Source of the DNA: an uncultured Planctomycetota bacterium
Lineage (GTDB): Bacteria > Planctomycetota > Brocadiia > CAIUPP01
DNA: 64,000 bases
Direction of reading: 5' to 3'
Assembly (NCBI GenBank): GCA_903901045.1
Contig: CAIUPP010000100.1
Span: 1 to 64,000, forward strand
Of this stretch, positions 1 to 8,382 are shown piece by piece. The position numbers and the translations under genes are program-made. The notes below the pieces were generated by a model. The model worked only from the letters and a program-made list of their open reading frames with translations. It had not been told where the DNA came from and did not search any database. The stretch's first letter is position 1. Each line of letters begins with the position of its first letter.

Positions 1-145
1 CCCCACGACTCGCTTCGCTCGCCGTGGGCTACTGTCCATCACCCCCTGCGGGGGTTCGCGGGATGGTTTCAACAAAGGAAAGAAGAGTCATTGACGTCAT
101 GTGGAGCGAATCGAATGCGCCCAGAATGACTTCTTCAACGGGCCG

Positions 146-784
146 TCAGGCGGGGCGGTTCTTGCCGAGGGCGTAGTGGATCAGTTCGGCCATGGAGTGG
201 AGCTCGAGCTTTCTCATGATATTGGCTCGATGCCGCTCCACGGTGTGCACGCTGATGGAGAGCAGGGCGGCGACTTGCTTGTTCGCCTTCCCCTCCGCGA
301 TCAGATTCAGAATCTCCCGCTCGCGCTCGGTCAGCAGGGGGCGTTGCGCGCCGGCGCGCACCTGGCGCCAGTCGCGGACGGACTGCGCGGGAAGTTCGGC
401 GGAAACGTGCATCTGTCCCTGCCGCACCTTCTCGATGGCGGCGAAGAACTGCGTGTCCGCCTCCTTCTTGAGGCAGTATCCGTCGGCGCCCGCCGCCAGC
501 GCGCGGTAGAGAAACTCCCGGTCGTTGTGCATCGTCAATATCATCACCTTGACGTCGGGATGAATCGCTTTGATCTTGGGGAGCACCTCCAGCCCGCCCA
601 GGTCCGGCATCCCGATATCCAGAAGAATGAGGTCCGGCGTCAGCTTCTCCAGCAGTTCGAGCAACTGCAATCCGCTGGCCGCTTCGCCGATCACCTGAAG
701 ATCCGGCACCCCCGCGATCAGCATCTTGAGCCCCTGGCGGAACAGGGCATGATCATCCGCCACGATGATGTTGCAGACGGCCAT
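146..784 (-). CDS. NarL/FixJ-family response regulator
   Basis: This is a 212-aa two-component output protein. An N-terminal receiver domain (about 1-120) shows the acidic pair D10/D11, the phospho-acceptor D56 in LLDIGMPD and K106. A C-terminal LuxR-type helix-turn-helix (about 148-208) carries the TEREREILNLIAEGKANKQVA signature. Its ATG directly abuts the stop codon of the sensor kinase at 785, so the two are co-transcribed and are the obvious cognate pair. The family binds DNA as a dimer after phosphorylation. The target is not known. The nearest candidate is the divergently transcribed multicopper oxidase gene, whose upstream region holds a tandem palindromic motif (inference). Confidence 0.93.
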   Translation of the reverse strand: MAVCNIIVADDHALFRQGLKMLIAGVPDLQVIGEAASGLQLLELLEKLTPDLILLDIGMPDLGGLEVLPKIKAIHPDVKVMILTMHNDREFLYRALAAGADGYCLKKEADTQFFAAIEKVRQGQMHVSAELPAQSVRDWRQVRAGAQRPLLTEREREILNLIAEGKANKQVAALLSISVHTVERHRANIMRKLELHSMAELIHYALGKNRPA

Positions 785-2200
785 TTATGAACTCTCCTCT
801 GGCACTGGAATCGTGAAAGTCAGGCGCGTGCCCCTTTCCGGCTGGCTCCACACTTCGAGCCGGCCGCCCAGCATGCGCGCGCGCTCATCCATCGTCCTCA
901 TCCCCATCCCGCGCTCGCCGGGGTTCTCCTCCAGCAGCTTCCGTATGTCGAACCCCCGACCGTTGTCCTCCACGACCAGCATGACGGAATTCTCTTCCCT
1001 GCGGATCGTCATGGACACGCTGCGCGCATCGGAGTGCTTGGCGATGTTCGTCAGCGCCTCCTGCACAATGCGGTAGAAGACGACCTGCGTGTCGTGCGCA
1101 AAGAGGTCGTCGATGTCAGCATCCTCCAGCGTGGCCTCCACTCCGGGCAACTGCCGCGTGAAGGCATCCAACAGCCAGCGCAGAGCGCCGGAGAGTCCCA
1201 GGTCCTCCAGGACGTACGGGCTCAGGTTGCGCGACAGGCGATACACGCCGTCGATCGCCCGGTCCAGCGCCTCCCGGGCGCACTCGCATCCGGCCCGCGC
1301 CGCCTCCTGCTCCGGAGTCAACCCCTTCAGCGCCTGGCTCACCCCGATCTTCGCGGCGGCGAGCGTCCCTCCCATCTCGTCGTGAATCTCTTTGGAGATT
1401 CTTCGGCGCTCCTCCTCCTGGGCGGTCAACAGCCGGGTGGACAATTGCATCAGCCGCTGCTGCGCGCCCGACAATGCGGCCGTCCGTTCCTCCACTAGGT
1501 CCTTGAGATGCGCGCGGTGCTTCTCCAACTCCGCCGCCTGAGTCTGCAGCCGCTCGTGCGCCTCCTGCAACGCCACCTCCGCCTTGCGGCGGCGGCGTTC
1601 CCGCACGAAGATCCCGCCCACCGAGGCCAGGACGAGCGCCGCCCAGGCCGTCATGATGGCCCAGAAAAGCCGCCTCGACCGGTCGAGGTTCGCTAGTTGC
1701 CGCCGTTCAAGAGACTCTTCCACCGCGGTTGCCGCGCGCTCGAACTGACTCAGACGCGTGTGAAACTCCTGCGACGCACTCTCCTCGTCGGAGGGCTGTT
1801 CGAGCCGGTAGCGCGCGCTATCCGTGTACAGGGCCAGCTTGGCCTTGAGGTCCTCGACATCGTTGCGCAGCGCTCCGGTTCCCAGCGGCTCAAAAGATTC
1901 CCCATGGGTCGTCACGCCACCCGTCAGCGTGCTGTCCAGCAGCGACATCGCCCGATCCAACTCCTGCCAGAGAGGATCCAGATCGGTCTTGCCGTTGCCG
2001 GCAATCGCCTCCTCCAGACCGGAATGGGTCTTCACCACAATCAACTCCGCGTCCGCCACGGCCTCCCCCAGGGCGATGCTGCGCTGGTGGCTGGCGTTCA
2101 TGCCCCGAATCCCCAGCACCAGCGCCGCGCAGGAGAGCGCCAGGAGCAGCACCACCGCCGGAAGCGTATAGGATTTCAACAACGCGCGGATGCCGTACAT
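785..2200 (-). CDS. NarL-type membrane sensor histidine kinase
   Basis: This 471-aa kinase has two membrane segments (about 12-32 and 177-199) around a periplasmic loop of about 145 residues. A coiled coil follows, then a HisKA_3 dimerisation domain with the phospho-histidine H273 in EIHDEMGG. The HATPase domain has an N box (EALTNIAKHSDA) and glycine-rich lid (GRGFDI, GERGMGM). I start it at the ATG at 2200, which follows a purine-rich GGGAAGGGTGGGA. A GTG at 2254 would add 18 residues without a better ribosome site. The periplasmic ligand cannot be read from sequence. The stop codon abuts the regulator at 784. Confidence 0.92.
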   Translation of the reverse strand: MYGIRALLKSYTLPAVVLLLALSCAALVLGIRGMNASHQRSIALGEAVADAELIVVKTHSGLEEAIAGNGKTDLDPLWQELDRAMSLLDSTLTGGVTTHGESFEPLGTGALRNDVEDLKAKLALYTDSARYRLEQPSDEESASQEFHTRLSQFERAATAVEESLERRQLANLDRSRRLFWAIMTAWAALVLASVGGIFVRERRRRKAEVALQEAHERLQTQAAELEKHRAHLKDLVEERTAALSGAQQRLMQLSTRLLTAQEEERRRISKEIHDEMGGTLAAAKIGVSQALKGLTPEQEAARAGCECAREALDRAIDGVYRLSRNLSPYVLEDLGLSGALRWLLDAFTRQLPGVEATLEDADIDDLFAHDTQVVFYRIVQEALTNIAKHSDARSVSMTIRREENSVMLVVEDNGRGFDIRKLLEENPGERGMGMRTMDERARMLGGRLEVWSQPERGTRLTFTIPVPEESS

Positions 2201-2531
2201 TCCCACCCTTCCCAACCTATATGTGGCCTGGGCTGCGCGGCGCGCCGCCTTCACTGATTCTCGCCCGATTGGCGCGTGGAGTCAATATACTGGTTGCGCC
2301 GACGACGCCACTCCGCGCGGCATTCTCGTTGACACGGACAACCTCACGCAGTCTAATGGCTAATAGAACCTGTTGGATGGATGCGGAATATGCGCTTGGC
2401 AGAGCATTCAACTCCTGTGACAAAGTTTGCAGCCTTCTCGGCCCGGGGCAGGGAACGGATAGGTGCGGCTGTTCCGGGACCGGTTCGGCTGCGAGGGGAT
2501 GACGCGTGAACAGCGGGAAGCCCCCTTTAAC

Positions 2532-2575
2532 TAGGGGAAGACCCCTACGTCCGAATAGGGGAATCTTCGTAGACG
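2532..2575. promoter_or_regulatory. Tandem TAGGGGAA operator-like motif
   Basis: TAGGGGAA occurs at 2532 and again 24 bp later at 2556. The first copy is a perfect TAGGGG-AAGA-CCCCTA palindrome and the second is a degenerate version. The pair lies just upstream of a -10-like TATACT and between the divergent kinase and multicopper oxidase genes. The arrangement resembles a dimeric activator site for a LuxR-type regulator. The assignment to the regulator at 146-784 is inference. Confidence 0.4.
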
Positions 2576-2599
2576 TATATCTTCCCAATCCGATATACT
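2570..2599 (+). promoter_or_regulatory. Candidate promoter for the multicopper oxidase gene
   Basis: TAGACG (2570-2575) and TATACT (2594-2599) are spaced by 18 bp. The -10 element is strong and the -35 is weak (4 of 6), as expected for an activator-dependent promoter next to the tandem TAGGGGAA sites. It would give a leader of about 200 nt containing the CRISPR-like repeat and the 2688-2730 hairpin. Confidence 0.35.
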
Positions 2600-2622
2600 A
2601 AGAGTTACTAAATCCAATCCAA

Positions 2623-2651
2623 GTGACACGCCTGCGTGCGTGGATTGAAAT
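2623..2651 (+). repeat. Solitary CRISPR-repeat-like sequence
   Basis: The stretch ends in GCGTGGATTGAAAT, the typical 3' handle of type I-B/I-C CRISPR repeats, and contains the small palindrome CACGC-CT-GCGTG. There is no second copy nearby and no cas gene in the window, so it is not an array. It may be a remnant or a chance look-alike. Confidence 0.4.
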
Positions 2652-2687
2652 AACGGGTCTAAAGGCGATTTGCACTGTTGGGTCGAG

Positions 2688-2730
2688 GTGGGGACACAAA
2701 ACTTTCCTTTGGAAAGTATTGTGTCCCCAC
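2688..2730. repeat. REP-like hairpin, GTGGGGACAC family, copy 1
   Basis: Two 20-nt arms pair with one mismatch around a TTT loop; the outer stem is GTGGGGACACAA/TTGTGTCCCCAC. The same 43-bp element occurs at 39243-39285 and, with a TTC loop, at 59938-59980. The sequence GATGGTTTCAACAGAGC lies about 20 bp beyond the hairpin (2750-2766) and also near copy 2, in inverted orientation. Such elements are usually mobilised by RAYT (IS200-like) transposases; none is encoded here. Confidence 0.85.
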
Positions 2731-2807
2731 CGGCCCGACCTGCCGACCGGGATGGTTTCAACAGAGCGAGAGTGATCCAGTTGTCTCTTCCAATTTGGAG
2801 GCGGACC

Positions 2808-5800
2808 ATGCAGCGGCAAAGGTTATCAGTTGTTGTAGCTGTCACGGCAGCTTTGACCCTGGGAGCGATTCAGTTCCCCCTTCAAGCCCAGCAGGGTGTG
2901 CCGACGATGCGAGGCGATGCCGCAGCCGCCATCGCGGCCAGACAGCAGAGGCGCATCACTCCGGCCGATCGCGCCGCCGCTGCGCGCAAGCTCCTTCCGG
3001 GCATGTACGCGGGGCAGGCTGCGCCGGGACCCGGAGGCACGCCGAACTTCTTCGGTCCCATCGGCAACTGGGCCTTCACCCCCAGCCCCACGCTCGACCC
3101 GGTGACGGGCGTCATCTCCGGCGGTCTGCACAAGTTCGTTGACCAACTGCCCGGGCTCGGCTCCGCCAATGCGAACCTCCGCGGACAGTACATTCCCGTC
3201 GCCATCCCCGACCAGTCCACGTTCCAGAACTGCGATTACTACGAAATCGCCGTTAAGGATTACTCCGAGAAGCTGCATGCGGACCTGCCCGCCACGATGC
3301 TCCGGGGGTACTACCAGAAGAACACCAGCGACCTCACCGTGAAGACCAGCCAGTACCTCGGCCCCCTCATCGTCGCCCACAAGAACCGCCCGGTGCGAAT
3401 CAAGTTCGTCAACGAACTGGGAGTGGGGGACCTGGGCAACCTGCTCATTCCGGTGGACACCAGCGTCATGGGCGCGGGCATGGGGCCCGACGGCATGAAC
3501 CTCTTCACCCAGAACCGCGCGAACATCCATCTGCACGGCGGCAACACCCCGTGGATCAGCGACGGCACCCCGCAGCAGTGGATCACCCCCGCGAATGAGA
3601 ACACCACTATCTATACCAAGGGGGTCGGCTTCCAGAACGTTCCCGACATGGTCGGCCTCGGCAAGCTCATCCCGAATCCCACTCCCACCGACGGGGTGGG
3701 GACGTACTACTTTCCGAACCAGCAGAGCAGCCGCCTGTTGTTCTATCACGACCACTGCTATGGCACGACGCGCCTGAACGTCTACTCCGGCGAGGCCGCG
3801 GGCTACCTCGTCACCGACCAGGTCGAGGAAGACCTGATCTCCGGCACCAACGTCTCGCTCGTCAATCCGAATCTGCGCAAGGTCATTCCCGGCACACCGT
3901 TGCCGGACGTCTATCACTGGGGCATCCCGCTCATCATTCAGGATAAGACGTTCGTGGACGCCTCCCGCATCGCCTCCCAGGACCCCACTTGGAACTGGGG
4001 CACGACCCCTCCGACCCCCAACAGCGGCGACCTCTGGTTCCCGCACGTCTACATGCCGAACCAGAACCCGAACGATATCAGCGGCGCGAACTCCGTGGGG
4101 CGCTGGGACTATGGCCCCTGGTTCTGGCCTCCGCTGACCCCCGCCGCGGGGCTCATCCATGGCGAGAAGCTGCTGCCCGACGGGACCCGCACCCCCGGCA
4201 CGCCCAACCCGTCGCTCGTCCCCGAAGCGTTCATGGACACTCCGCTGGTGAACGGCTGCGCCTACCCGGTGCTGCCCGTCGCGCGCACGGCCTACCGCTT
4301 CCGCATTCTCAACGCCTGCAACGACCGCTTCCTTAATCTGCAACTCTACTATGCTGACACCGGCGGCGGCGGGTCCGGCGCGACCGGCGTCGCGACGATT
4401 ACCGGCGTCGTCAACAGCCTCACGGTGCTGACCGGCGGCGCAGGCTACACCTCCGCCCCGACGGTCACTTTCACAGGCGGCAATCCAACCACGCCCGCCA
4501 CCGCCTCGGCCATCGTTGCCGGCGGCGTTGTGACCGGCATCACCCTGACCAGCGGCGGAGCCGGATACACCTCCGCCCCGACGATCGGCTTCAACGGCGG
4601 CGGCGCGACGACCGCCGCCACGGCTGGCGCGACCATCACGAACGTCGTGAGCGCCGTCAATATCAGCGCGGGCGGCGCCAACTACCTCTCCGCGCCCAAC
4701 GTCTACTTCATCGGCGGAGGCGGTTCGGGCGCGATGGCTTCAACGACCGTCGCCGGCGGCGTTGTCACCGGCGTCACGGTGGCGTACGGCGGCAGCGGCT
4801 ACGTCGCGGCCCCCAAGGTGCTGATCGGCAGTTCGCTGGAAGTGAAGATGGTCCCCGCCGTTCCCACGCCCACCTGGCCGGCGACCTGGCCGACCGACGG
4901 CAGGGTCGGCGGCGTTCCGGACCCGGCCACTTCAGGCCCCGATATGATCCAGATCGGCACCGAGGGAGGATTCCTGCCGTTGCCGGCGATCATCCCCGCA
5001 ACCCCGGTCGGGTACGAGTACAACCGCAGGAACATCGTCGTCCTGAACGTCAGCACGCACGCCCTCTTCCTCGGCCCGGCGGAGCGCGCTGACATCATCG
5101 TGGACTTCTCCCAAGTCCCAGCCTCGGCGGATGTGACCAACATCATCCTCTACAATGACGCCCCCGCGCCGGTCCCGGCGTTCGATGGGCGCAACGACTA
5201 CTACACCGGGGATCCGGACCAATCCGTTACGGGCGATCCGGCCACGGGGGGCGGGACGGGCGGCGCGCCCTCGACGCTCCCGGGTTATGGCCCGAACACC
5301 CGCACCATTATGGAGTTCCGGGTGGTTGCCGGCGTCCCGGCCGCGACCGCATTCGACCTCCCCAGCTTGCAGACCATTCTGCCGGCTGCGTTTGCCGCAT
5401 CCCAGGATGCGCCGATCATTCCGCAGACGACGTACCCCGCTCCCTACACGGCCGCAACGGACACCTACTCGCGGATTGAAGACACCTCCCTCTCCTTCAC
5501 CGCGCCCGGGCCGCAGCCGGTCCGGAGCATTACGTTGAAGTCCGGCGGCGCAGGATATTCCTCCGCGCCGACGGTCGGCTTCACTGCCGCCGGCGGCTCC
5601 GGCGCTGCGGCGACCGCCACGATCACCGCGGTCGTCAACGCCATCCAGGTCACCAATCCCGGCTCGGGTTACATTACCACGCCGCTGGTCAGCATCGCCG
5701 GTGGCGGAGGCACGGGCGCCACGGCCACGGCGGTGATCTCCGGCGTGGTCAACGGCGTCACGATCAACAGCGGCGGAACCAACTACACCTCCGCTCCCGC

Positions 5801-8138
5801 GGTCGCTTTCGTGGGCGGTGGGGCGGCGACGGCGGCCACGGGCGTTGCCTCGCTCATAGGCCCGGTCGGCTCCATCGCCGTCAACTCGCCCGGCAGCGGC
5901 TACACCAGCGCGCCCACCGTCCGCTTCACCGGGGGCGGGGGAACCGGAGCCACGGCCACAGCCGTCATCTCCGGATCGGTCGCTTCCGTCAACGTGACGG
6001 GGGCGGGCCGCAACTACACCGGCGCCCCCACCGTCGGCTTCACAGGCGGCGGCGGATCGGGCGCGGCGGCCACGGCCGTCATCTCCGGCGGCAGGGTGAC
6101 CGCTATTAATGTGACGGCTGGCGGGACGGGTTACACCTCCTCTCCGCAGGTCAGCTTGACCGGCGGGGGCGGGTCAGGCGCGTCCGGCTCGGCGGCGATC
6201 AACCGCGGGGTGACCTCAATCACCGTCGCGCGCGGCGGCAGCGGCTACACTTCCGCGCCTGCCATCAGCTTTACGGGAGGCAACGGCTCCGGCGCGGCGG
6301 CGACGGCGGTCATCGTCGGCTCCGTCAATGCCGTCCAAGTCACCAGCGGCGGGGCCGGTTACAGTTCCGCCCCCTCCGTTCAGTTCACCGGCGGCAACGG
6401 AAGCGGCGCAGCGGCGACGGCCGCCATTTCCCCCTCCGGCGTTTCCTCCATCGCGATCACGAACCCCGGCAGCGGCTTCACTTCGGCCCCGCTGGTGGCG
6501 ATCAGCGGCGGCGGCGGGACCGGCGCGACGGCGTCGGCGACGATTCTGGGCATTGTGAAGAGCCTCACGCTGACTGCCGGCGGCTCGGGCTACACGGCCA
6601 ACCCGGCCGTCACCTTCACCGGCGGCGGCGCGACCACTCCGGCGACGGCCACCGCAACCGTTTCGCAAGTGATGGAAATGCAACCCAAGACGATCCAGGA
6701 GTTGTTCGAGTTGAATTACGGCCGAATGAACGCCACCCTCGGCGTGGAGCTTCCCTTCACGAACTTCAACACGCAGACTACCATCCCGCTGGGTTATCGC
6801 GACCCCACGACGGAGCTCCTCAAGGATGGGGAGACGCAGATATGGAAGATCACTCACAACGGGGTGGATACGCACGCGATTCACTTCCACCTGTTCAACG
6901 TGCAATTGATCAACCGCGTCGGCTGGGACGGGATGATCACCCCGCCCGAGCCGAATGAACTGGGCTGGAAGGAAACCGTCCGGATGAACCCGCTGCAGGA
7001 TGCCATTGTGGCCATGCGGGCCAATAAGCCGGATCTCCCCTGGCAGATTCCGGACAGTTGGCGCTCCCCGGACACGACGATGCCGGCCGGGGCGACCATT
7101 TCCGTGACGGACCCGGTCACCGGCAACGCCATGGACATCTCCAATGCGCCGGTTAGTTTCGGGTGGGAGTACGTCTGGCACTGCCACCTGCTGGGCCATG
7201 AAGAGAACGACATGATGCGCGCCATGAGCCTTCAGGTCAATCCTACCCCGCCGGTCTTGCTCGGGGCCCTGGGCGCGCCCGCACAGGTGGACCTGAGTTG
7301 GACGGGGACCGGAAGCAACGTGACCAGCTTCCAGGTTCGCCGCGCCCCGGTGGTGAATGGCACGGTCGGCACGTATTCCACCATCTCGTCGCCGGGCGCC
7401 GGCGTGACCAGCTATGCCGACAACAGTGTGACCCTCGGCAACATTTACAGCTACGAGGTAATCGCGGTGAACGGCCTGCCCACCTCGCACGGCTGGTACC
7501 AGTCGGCTCCCTCGAACGCCGTGCGCCTCCTCGTGGCGGTGCCCGCCGCGCCTACGAACCTGGCCGCCGTCGCGTCGGCCCTGAGCACGAACCTGCCGAC
7601 GGTGACGCTCACCTGGATTGACAACTCCGTCAACCTGACCGGTTTCACGATTCAGCGATCCACGAACGCCAACTTCACGGCGAACCTGGCGACGTTCGCG
7701 GTCGCCGCGAATATCACGACGTTCCTCGATAACACGATTGCCGTCACGCCGACAAAATATTTCTACCGGGTATGCGCTTTCAATGTGCTGGGCAACTCGG
7801 GCTGGGCCACGACGAACGTCACAACCTCCGGCCAGCTTCCGGCCGCGCCCACGAACCTGACGGTGAACCCGGCAAGCGTCACCCGGACTTCCGTCACGCT
7901 CAACTGGGTGTTCAGCGCCGTCGGCGGCGCAGCGCCCACCGGCTTCGTCATCCAGCGCGCGACGGATGCCGCCTTCACCACCGGCCTTGTGACCGCCACG
8001 GTCAACACCCCGACGCTGACCTCCTACGTGCGCAGCGGGCTGTCGCGCAGGACGACCTATTACTTCCGTGTTGCCGCGACGAACGCCTCCGGCAACAGCG
8101 CACTCAGCAATGTCGTCACGGCGACGACGCTGCCGTAA
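2808..8138 (+). CDS. Giant secreted multicopper oxidase with Gly-rich repeats and FN3 domains
   Basis: This 1776-aa protein starts at the ATG at 2808, six bases after GGAGG, and has a signal peptide ending near LQAQQG. Copper ligands are complete for a laccase-type enzyme: HLH (241-243), HDH (314-316), HxxHxH (1356-1361) and HCHxxxHxxxxM (1458-1469). The cupredoxin domains are interrupted by two blocks of about 36-residue repeats with the core GGxGYTSAPTVxFTGG: four units at about 519-674 and ten at about 904-1285. Three fibronectin type III domains follow to the end. Size and layout recall the very large oxidases linked to Mn(II) oxidation such as MofA. The substrate is inferred only. The export route beyond Sec could be the neighbouring type II system. 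Confidence 0.92.
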   Translation: MQRQRLSVVVAVTAALTLGAIQFPLQAQQGVPTMRGDAAAAIAARQQRRITPADRAAAARKLLPGMYAGQAAPGPGGTPNFFGPIGNWAFTPSPTLDPVTGVISGGLHKFVDQLPGLGSANANLRGQYIPVAIPDQSTFQNCDYYEIAVKDYSEKLHADLPATMLRGYYQKNTSDLTVKTSQYLGPLIVAHKNRPVRIKFVNELGVGDLGNLLIPVDTSVMGAGMGPDGMNLFTQNRANIHLHGGNTPWISDGTPQQWITPANENTTIYTKGVGFQNVPDMVGLGKLIPNPTPTDGVGTYYFPNQQSSRLLFYHDHCYGTTRLNVYSGEAAGYLVTDQVEEDLISGTNVSLVNPNLRKVIPGTPLPDVYHWGIPLIIQDKTFVDASRIASQDPTWNWGTTPPTPNSGDLWFPHVYMPNQNPNDISGANSVGRWDYGPWFWPPLTPAAGLIHGEKLLPDGTRTPGTPNPSLVPEAFMDTPLVNGCAYPVLPVARTAYRFRILNACNDRFLNLQLYYADTGGGGSGATGVATITGVVNSLTVLTGGAGYTSAPTVTFTGGNPTTPATASAIVAGGVVTGITLTSGGAGYTSAPTIGFNGGGATTAATAGATITNVVSAVNISAGGANYLSAPNVYFIGGGGSGAMASTTVAGGVVTGVTVAYGGSGYVAAPKVLIGSSLEVKMVPAVPTPTWPATWPTDGRVGGVPDPATSGPDMIQIGTEGGFLPLPAIIPATPVGYEYNRRNIVVLNVSTHALFLGPAERADIIVDFSQVPASADVTNIILYNDAPAPVPAFDGRNDYYTGDPDQSVTGDPATGGGTGGAPSTLPGYGPNTRTIMEFRVVAGVPAATAFDLPSLQTILPAAFAASQDAPIIPQTTYPAPYTAATDTYSRIEDTSLSFTAPGPQPVRSITLKSGGAGYSSAPTVGFTAAGGSGAAATATITAVVNAIQVTNPGSGYITTPLVSIAGGGGTGATATAVISGVVNGVTINSGGTNYTSAPAVAFVGGGAATAATGVASLIGPVGSIAVNSPGSGYTSAPTVRFTGGGGTGATATAVISGSVASVNVTGAGRNYTGAPTVGFTGGGGSGAAATAVISGGRVTAINVTAGGTGYTSSPQVSLTGGGGSGASGSAAINRGVTSITVARGGSGYTSAPAISFTGGNGSGAAATAVIVGSVNAVQVTSGGAGYSSAPSVQFTGGNGSGAAATAAISPSGVSSIAITNPGSGFTSAPLVAISGGGGTGATASATILGIVKSLTLTAGGSGYTANPAVTFTGGGATTPATATATVSQVMEMQPKTIQELFELNYGRMNATLGVELPFTNFNTQTTIPLGYRDPTTELLKDGETQIWKITHNGVDTHAIHFHLFNVQLINRVGWDGMITPPEPNELGWKETVRMNPLQDAIVAMRANKPDLPWQIPDSWRSPDTTMPAGATISVTDPVTGNAMDISNAPVSFGWEYVWHCHLLGHEENDMMRAMSLQVNPTPPVLLGALGAPAQVDLSWTGTGSNVTSFQVRRAPVVNGTVGTYSTISSPGAGVTSYADNSVTLGNIYSYEVIAVNGLPTSHGWYQSAPSNAVRLLVAVPAAPTNLAAVASALSTNLPTVTLTWIDNSVNLTGFTIQRSTNANFTANLATFAVAANITTFLDNTIAVTPTKYFYRVCAFNVLGNSGWATTNVTTSGQLPAAPTNLTVNPASVTRTSVTLNWVFSAVGGAAPTGFVIQRATDAAFTTGLVTATVNTPTLTSYVRSGLSRRTTYYFRVAATNASGNSALSNVVTATTLP
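4362..4830 (+). repeat. Protein repeat block 1 inside the multicopper oxidase
   Basis: Four tandem coding repeats centre on GGAGYTSAPTVTF, GGAGYTSAPTIGF, GGANYLSAPNVYF and GGSGYVAAPKVLI, each followed by a Gly/Ala/Thr-rich stretch and a short Val-rich strand. They sit between the HDH motif and the rest of the second cupredoxin region. Confidence 0.85.
5518..6662 (+). repeat. Protein repeat block 2 inside the multicopper oxidase
   Basis: Ten tandem coding repeats have the cores GGAGYSSAP, PGSGYITTP, GGTNYTSAP, PGSGYTSAP, AGRNYTGAP, GGTGYTSSP, GGSGYTSAP, GGAGYSSAP, PGSGFTSAP and GGSGYTANP. Each unit reads as two or three short beta strands plus a Gly-rich turn. The block ends just before the C-terminal copper-binding cupredoxin domain. 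Confidence 0.85.
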
Positions 8139-8165
8139 CGTGCGACGTTAGGACAGGACGTGCCG

Positions 8166-8195
8166 GTTCGGGGAGGGAGCGATCCCTCCCCGAAC
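8166..8195 (+). terminator. Terminator after the multicopper oxidase gene
   Basis: A perfect 13-bp stem, GTTCGGGGAGGGA with its complement around a GCGA tetraloop, lies 27 bp after the stop codon and is followed by TGTTTAAA. The T run is short, but the position and stability fit transcription termination. Confidence 0.7.
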
Positions 8196-8324
8196 TGTTT
8201 AAAGACGGTTGTCAGCGCGGGGGAATCACCGCGGAGAAACACAGAGGAGGGCGGAGAAAGCGGACGGAATGGGCGGGACGGACGCAAAATAAGAAAAGGG
8301 GCATTCGGGGCAGGCAGGGCGCAT

Positions 8325-8361
8325 CGGCTCGCGAGGGCAAGGCATGCCTTGCCCCTACAGT
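8325..8361. repeat. REP-like element, GGGCnnnnCATG family, copy 1
   Basis: A perfect 20-bp palindrome (8335-8354) is framed by GCTCGCGA on the left and CCTACA on the right. The same frame with a different but still perfectly paired core (GCAG/CTGC instead of AAGG/CCTT) occurs at 33281-33317. Compensatory change of both arms marks it as a structured repeat family. The rest of the 8139-8382 gap holds only the terminator. Confidence 0.7.
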
Positions 8362-8382
8362 CGGCGGCGAGGCAGAGGGAGT

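Noticed and set aside
2600-2700. A CRISPR array
   Set aside because: There is only one repeat-like unit, no regularly spaced second copy and no cas gene.
2826-4343. A 505-codon minus-strand frame opposite the multicopper oxidase
   Set aside because: It is antisense to well-conserved copper-site coding sequence, is rich in Arg/Val/Gly from codon mirroring and has no ribosome site or recognisable domain.
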